Shown here: positions 60,290 to 64,000 of the stretch, one piece after another
Layout of the letters: every line of letters starts with the position of its first letter
How positions within the stretch are numbered: the stretch's first letter is position 1
From: Brevibacillus borstelensis
Lineage (GTDB): Bacteria > Bacillota > Bacilli > Brevibacillales > Brevibacillaceae
Assembly (NCBI RefSeq): GCF_003710865.1
Contig: NZ_RHHO01000002.1
Coordinates: 62,001 to 126,000, forward strand
Length of the DNA: 64,000 nt
Direction: 5' to 3'
Made by a program: the position numbers and the translations under genes
Notes under the pieces: model-generated
Told to the model about the DNA's origin: nothing
What the model saw: the letters and a program-made list of their open reading frames with translations, nothing else
Databases searched by the model: none

Positions 60290-62713
60290 ATGAGTGATGG
60301 AAACGAAAGAAAGGAGGCATGCCACCTGAGTAGAAGAGCAAAAAGACAGTCGCAAGCGGCAGTTGCCTCTGTTGTCAAACTGGAGCTGCTGGGACTGGTC
60401 ATGATCGTGCTTTGTCTCATCGGACTTTTGGAAAGCGGCTGGCTTGGAAAGAACATTCTCGCCTTTTTATTCCGCTTTTTGGCCGGGTCGTGGGATTTTA
60501 CCATCCCATTATTGATCATGGGGCTGGCCGTACATATGATGTTTACCCGAAAACCGCCGCGGATGTCGTTGCGCGTTTTTGGATTGCTGCTCATACTTGT
60601 CGCTGTTTTGACCTGGGATCACATGTTTTTGTACAAGCAGGTAACGGCTGGAGGAACGTTTTCCGATCAGAGCATCATCCGCGTCACCTGGGATCGGATC
60701 TGGCTTGACCACAGCCAGAAGGTGTCGACGACCGGAGTCGGCGGCGGGATGGTGGGGGCGGTATTTTTCGCTCTATGCAATGGTCTCGTCGGGCCGATCG
60801 GTACCGGATTGATTATCGGCTTTTTGATTTTGGCCGGAATCATGTTTTTGTTCAACCTTTCTTACGTGGACATCGCCATTTTTGCGAGAGACAAAATCGC
60901 TCTGCTGTATGCCAAGATGAAAGATTCGGTCAAAGATTCTGTTCAAATGCTGCAAAATGAAAGCGAAAAGCGGAAGCAACTGGCTGAAGAAGAGCGCGAA
61001 GCGAAGAAAGCCAAGGAAGCGCAGATGGCAGCCGCGTCGAACGCAACACAAGCCTTTGATGCCGGCAATGCTGCCACTTCCGGGGACAGCCAGCCTGGAA
61101 CAGGCGGAGAAGAGCAGACACAGCATGCAAGCGCACCGCTTATTCGCGATTTTGCGGAAAGGCTGGTGACCGAGCAGGGAAGCGAGGCGGACGAGGAAGC
61201 GATTGCAACTCCTCGCACGAAGCCACTGGTAGAGCGCGAGATTACCTTTTCGCTTGAGGGGGACGAAGAGATCTTTGGCACGCTGGAGGAGGAAGGCGCG
61301 CAGCCGAGCGTTCCTTATGTGCTCCCCAGCATTCAGATGCTGACCCGACCAAAGGCGTACATTCCAGGCAAAGATGTCGATCATACGTCCAACGCGAACA
61401 AATTGGTGCAAACGCTCAAAAGCTTCGGGGTCAATGCCATCGTCTCCGAGGTTCACCGCGGTCCGGCCGTTACCCGTTATGAAGTGCAGCCTGCAACCGG
61501 GGTGAAGGTGAGCAGGATTGTCAGTCTGACAGACGATTTGGCGCTGGCGCTCGCTGCCAAGGACATTCGCATCGAAGCGCCTATTCCGGGAAAATCAGCG
61601 ATCGGGATCGAAATCCCGAATTCCGAGGTTGCGGTTGTCTCGCTTCGAGAGGTGCTGGAATCGGCCTCTTACCAGGATGCCTCCGCGAAATTGACGGTTG
61701 CCCTCGGGCGCGATATATCTGGCGAGCCGATCGTTGCCGACCTGACGAAAATGCCGCATTTGCTCGTCGCAGGCGCTACGGGCAGCGGGAAGTCTGTATG
61801 TATCAACGGGTTGATCATGAGTATTCTATTCAAAGCAAGCCCGGACGAAGTAAAGCTGATGATGGTCGATCCCAAAATGGTCGAGCTAAACGTATACAAC
61901 GGCATCCCGCATCTGTTGGCACCGGTAGTCACTGACCCGCGAAGAGCCTCGGTTGCGCTGAAAAAAGTCGTGGCTGAGATGGAGCGGCGGTACAATCTGT
62001 TCGCCAAGACAGGCAGCCGCAACATTGAGATGTACAACCAGCAGGCAGAAGGGGCTCCACTTCCTTACATTGTCGTGATCGTGGACGAGCTGGCAGACCT
62101 GATGATGGTCGCGCCCGGTGAGGTGGAGGATGCGATTTGCCGTCTCGCCCAGATGGCGCGTGCGGCGGGGATCCATCTGATCATCGCTACGCAGCGCCCG
62201 TCAGTAGATGTCATCACGGGATTGATCAAGGCGAATATCCCTTCCCGGATTGCCTTCGGCGTATCATCCATGGCCGATTCCCGAACCATTCTGGATATGG
62301 GCGGTGCGGAGAAGCTCCTCGGACGCGGAGACATGCTCTATTTGCCGATGGGCGCTTCCAAGCCGACCCGTGTACAGGGGGCCTATGTTTCTGACAAGGA
62401 AGTAGAGGAAGTAGTAACGTTTGTCAAGGAACAGCAAGAGGCACGCTACCAGGAAGACATGATTCCGGAAGAGACAACAGAAGACGCGCAGCCGGTAGTC
62501 GACGATGATATGTACGACCAGGCTGTCCAAGTCGTAGTAGAGGCCCAGACGGCATCGGCTTCGCTTCTGCAGCGCAGACTGCGGGTTGGGTATACACGTG
62601 CGGCCCGTTTGATTGACATGATGGAGGCACAAGGCGTCGTGGGGCCTTACGAGGGAAGCAAGCCGAGAGAAGTGCGTTTGCCAAGGCCCACTCCCGAGAG
62701 CAACATTTCCTAA
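60290..62713 (+). CDS. ftsK: FtsK/SpoIIIE-family DNA translocase
   Basis: Pumps chromosome DNA through the division or sporulation septum. 807 residues from ATG 60290. A start at CTG 60326 is better supported: AAAGGAGG (60310-60317) is 8 nt upstream, giving [14 protein letters not shown] as the start. Four membrane helices (about 35-180), an acidic linker, then the motor: Walker [15 protein letters not shown] near residue 500 and Walker [17 protein letters not shown]-terminal gamma (KOPS/SRS-reading) domain with [21 protein letters not shown] is present. Position matches spoIIIE. Confidence 0.94.
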   Translation: MSDGNERKEACHLSRRAKRQSQAAVASVVKLELLGLVMIVLCLIGLLESGWLGKNILAFLFRFLAGSWDFTIPLLIMGLAVHMMFTRKPPRMSLRVFGLLLILVAVLTWDHMFLYKQVTAGGTFSDQSIIRVTWDRIWLDHSQKVSTTGVGGGMVGAVFFALCNGLVGPIGTGLIIGFLILAGIMFLFNLSYVDIAIFARDKIALLYAKMKDSVKDSVQMLQNESEKRKQLAEEEREAKKAKEAQMAAASNATQAFDAGNAATSGDSQPGTGGEEQTQHASAPLIRDFAERLVTEQGSEADEEAIATPRTKPLVEREITFSLEGDEEIFGTLEEEGAQPSVPYVLPSIQMLTRPKAYIPGKDVDHTSNANKLVQTLKSFGVNAIVSEVHRGPAVTRYEVQPATGVKVSRIVSLTDDLALALAAKDIRIEAPIPGKSAIGIEIPNSEVAVVSLREVLESASYQDASAKLTVALGRDISGEPIVADLTKMPHLLVAGATGSGKSVCINGLIMSILFKASPDEVKLMMVDPKMVELNVYNGIPHLLAPVVTDPRRASVALKKVVAEMERRYNLFAKTGSRNIEMYNQQAEGAPLPYIVVIVDELADLMMVAPGEVEDAICRLAQMARAAGIHLIIATQRPSVDVITGLIKANIPSRIAFGVSSMADSRTILDMGGAEKLLGRGDMLYLPMGASKPTRVQGAYVSDKEVEEVVTFVKEQQEARYQEDMIPEETTEDAQPVVDDDMYDQAVQVVVEAQTASASLLQRRLRVGYTRAARLIDMMEAQGVVGPYEGSKPREVRLPRPTPESNIS

Positions 62714-62799
62714 AATGAACATGATTTTCATATATGTACCTGCGGGGCGCAGAGACGAGACGATCGTCAGAAAACTGTCATCTAGTCAAAAAAATTGGC

Positions 62800-62828
62800 T
62801 TGCATGATATTCGCCCCTAGGGTACAAT
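62800..62828 (+). promoter_or_regulatory. Promoter of the GntR gene
   Basis: TTGCAT (62800-62805), 17 bp, TACAAT (62823-62828). Confidence 0.6.
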
Positions 62829-62861
62829 TTTTACGGGATTGAAGGAAATTGTTGTTATCCT

Positions 62862-62877
62862 CTCTTGATTTCAAGAG
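62862..62877. promoter_or_regulatory. Candidate GntR operator
   Basis: CTCTTGATTTCAAGAG has 7-bp arms (CTCTTGA/TCAAGAG) around TT. It lies about 35 bp after the -10 box and 50 bp before the gntR start, suitable for autoregulation. Confidence 0.45.
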
Positions 62878-62927
62878 GTCTGACGTCCTACCTATTCGAA
62901 TAGCTGAGGAAGCAGGAGTGGAGGAAG

Positions 62928-63653
62928 ATGAGCATCAAGGGGAATTTCCGTTCGCTTTGTCTCTTGGTAATGGACAAGATCAAAAGCGACATCGATTCCG
63001 GGAAGCTAAAACCCGGTGAACGTCTACCTTCCGAAGCCGACCTTTCCAAGCAGTTGGGTGTGAGCCGAGCGACGCTGCGGGAAGCTCTTCGCTTGCTTGA
63101 AGAAGAGAAGATTGTCATTCGGAGACACGGTGTGGGGACCTTTATTAATTCTCGACCTGTTTTTTCAGGTGGAATTGGGGAACTCTTTAGTGTGACGGAT
63201 GCAATCGAACGCCAAGGCTATGTTGCCGGCACAACCATTTTGCGTACAGCTTACGGCGAACCTGCGGAGGAAGAGCGGAAAAAGCTTTCTCTCAATCCGG
63301 GAGAGGGCGTTCTCATGGTAGAACGGATTCGCACGGCAGATGGGGAACCGGTGGTCTACTGTTTTGACCGCATACCCGCCCATTTGGTACCTGGAGGCTA
63401 TACGGAGGGTGGAGAATCTATTTTCAAGTGGCTGGAGTCCGTGACCGGGATCCGCATCGCTTATGCGATTGCCGATATGGAACCGCTCGGACATTGCGAA
63501 AAGGTATCTCCCCTGTTGCAGTGCAACAAGGCGACGCCTCTCTTGCTCTTGAAACAGATTCACTACGACGAAAGTGAACGGCCTGTCTTGTATTCACACA
63601 ATTACTTTCGGGCTGACAAATTTCACTTTCACGTTGTACGCAGACGGTTGTAA
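62928..63653 (+). CDS. GntR/UTRA-family transcription regulator (YmfC position)
   Basis: 241 residues, ATG after GGAGGAAG. The winged helix (about 10-75) has [35 protein letters not shown], landmarks [20 protein letters not shown] and RRHGVGTFI. The C-terminal UTRA-type ligand domain has [20 protein letters not shown] and [19 protein letters not shown]. It lies after ftsK like B. subtilis ymfC and directly before a BMP lipoprotein gene, which it probably controls. Confidence 0.9.
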   Translation: MSIKGNFRSLCLLVMDKIKSDIDSGKLKPGERLPSEADLSKQLGVSRATLREALRLLEEEKIVIRRHGVGTFINSRPVFSGGIGELFSVTDAIERQGYVAGTTILRTAYGEPAEEERKKLSLNPGEGVLMVERIRTADGEPVVYCFDRIPAHLVPGGYTEGGESIFKWLESVTGIRIAYAIADMEPLGHCEKVSPLLQCNKATPLLLLKQIHYDESERPVLYSHNYFRADKFHFHVVRRRL

Positions 63654-63656
63654 CAC

Positions 63657-63672
63657 GTGAGGGAAACCTCAC
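63657..63672. repeat. Small hairpin between gntR and the lipoprotein gene
   Basis: GTGAGG-GAAA-CCTCAC with a GAAA loop, no T tract. It could stabilise or separate mRNAs; 41 bp before the lipoprotein start. Confidence 0.4.
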
Positions 63673-63712
63673 TCAACAATTTCATCTCATTAAAAATAGG
63701 GGGTATTCTGAC

Positions 63713-64000
63713 ATGAAAAAGGTACTTTCTGTCCTGTCCGTGGCAACCCTTAGCCTGTCTTTGGTTTTGGCCGGCTGTGGAAGCAAACCAGAAGGACAAC
63801 CAGGTGGTGCTAACCAAGGTGGAGCAGAAGGGGGAGCCCAAGGCGGAGCAGCGCCTACTGCACGCATCGGCATGGTTACCGACGTGGGCGGGGTAAACGA
63901 CAACTCCTTTAACCAAAGTGCATGGGAAGGGCTGCAAAAACTGCAGAAGGACCTGAACCTGCCGCAGGACAACGTAAGCTACCTGCAATCCACCTCTGAT
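63713..64000 (+). CDS. BMP-family substrate-binding lipoprotein, 3' end missing
   Basis: The frame is open to the window end (96 codons seen). Lipoprotein signal [19 protein letters not shown] with lipobox LAGC, a Gly/Ala/Gln-rich flexible linker, then [20 protein letters not shown], the start of the BMP (Med/BmpA) fold that binds nucleosides for an ABC importer. AATAGGGGG upstream. Probably the first gene of a nucleoside uptake operon continuing beyond the window. Confidence 0.9.
   Translation, partial: MKKVLSVLSVATLSLSLVLAGCGSKPEGQPGGANQGGAEGGAQGGAAPTARIGMVTDVGGVNDNSFNQSAWEGLQKLQKDLNLPQDNVSYLQSTSD

Noticed and set aside
1..64000. CRISPR arrays, tRNA or rRNA genes, IS elements
   Set aside because: No regularly spaced repeats, no cloverleaf-like segments and no transposase reading frames were seen on either strand.

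Overview
The window is a chromosomal segment of an endospore-forming Firmicute carrying a complete-looking 40 kb prophage. The host genes follow the Bacillus order ribF, rpsO, pnp, ylxY, mlpA, ymxH, dpaA, dpaB, asd, dapG, dapA, rnjB // tepA, ylzJ, ftsK/spoIIIE, GntR (ymfC position), BMP lipoprotein. Protein style, a Ger operon between dapA and rnjB, and moderate GC suggest the Paenibacillaceae, with Brevibacillus my best guess. The genus is an inference and was not tested by any search.

Host left arm (1-17344): flavin cofactor synthesis (ribF, cut by the window edge), ribosomal protein S15, PNPase, a NodB-fold deacetylase with altered catalytic motifs, an M16 protease, a PRC-barrel protein, both subunits of dipicolinate synthase, and the aspartate-family genes asd, dapG and dapA that supply dihydrodipicolinate to it. 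On the opposite strand lies a germinant-receptor operon, gerA-gerB-gerC plus a small membrane protein. Its gerA is split by one extra base in an A6 run. rnjB closes this arm.

Prophage (about 17333-57468): it sits at the last codons of rnjB. A candidate 8-bp core, ATGGAAGT, occurs at both ends, and the phage copy restores the same Met-Glu-Val-stop ending. Layout: leftward integrase, ImmA-type protease and CI-like repressor; divergent early promoter with palindromic operators; Cro-like protein, two antirepressor-type proteins, replication genes (DUF4373-type protein, DnaB-like helicase) and many small unknowns; an XtrA-like protein and a sigma-like late activator; membrane-protein moron; HNH nuclease, CCHC zinc-knuckle protein, P27/HK97-type terminase; HK97-type portal, protease and capsid; a PBSX (Xkd)-like contractile tail from sheath to baseplate and fibre; holin and a two-enzyme endolysin; HigB/HigA-ImmA toxin-antitoxin; and an SOS-box-driven small gene. 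No structural or replication gene looks broken, so the prophage is probably inducible through both the ImmA/CI switch and LexA.

The most interesting new observation is in the tail-assembly-chaperone region. The XkdN-like gene ends in a correctly phased A_AAA_AAC slippery heptamer. Eight bases later comes a nested stem-loop, and a 50-codon reading frame follows in the -1 frame, as expected for programmed ribosomal frameshifting. Other notable points are the operator array around the lysis-lysogeny switch, retroviral-type zinc knuckles beside the terminase, and small membrane-protein genes inserted into the late region.

Host right arm (57469-64000): the probable original rnjB terminator, a secreted protein of unknown function, the ClpP-like TepA, YlzJ, the FtsK/SpoIIIE translocase, a GntR/UTRA regulator, and the start of a BMP-family substrate-binding lipoprotein that runs off the window.
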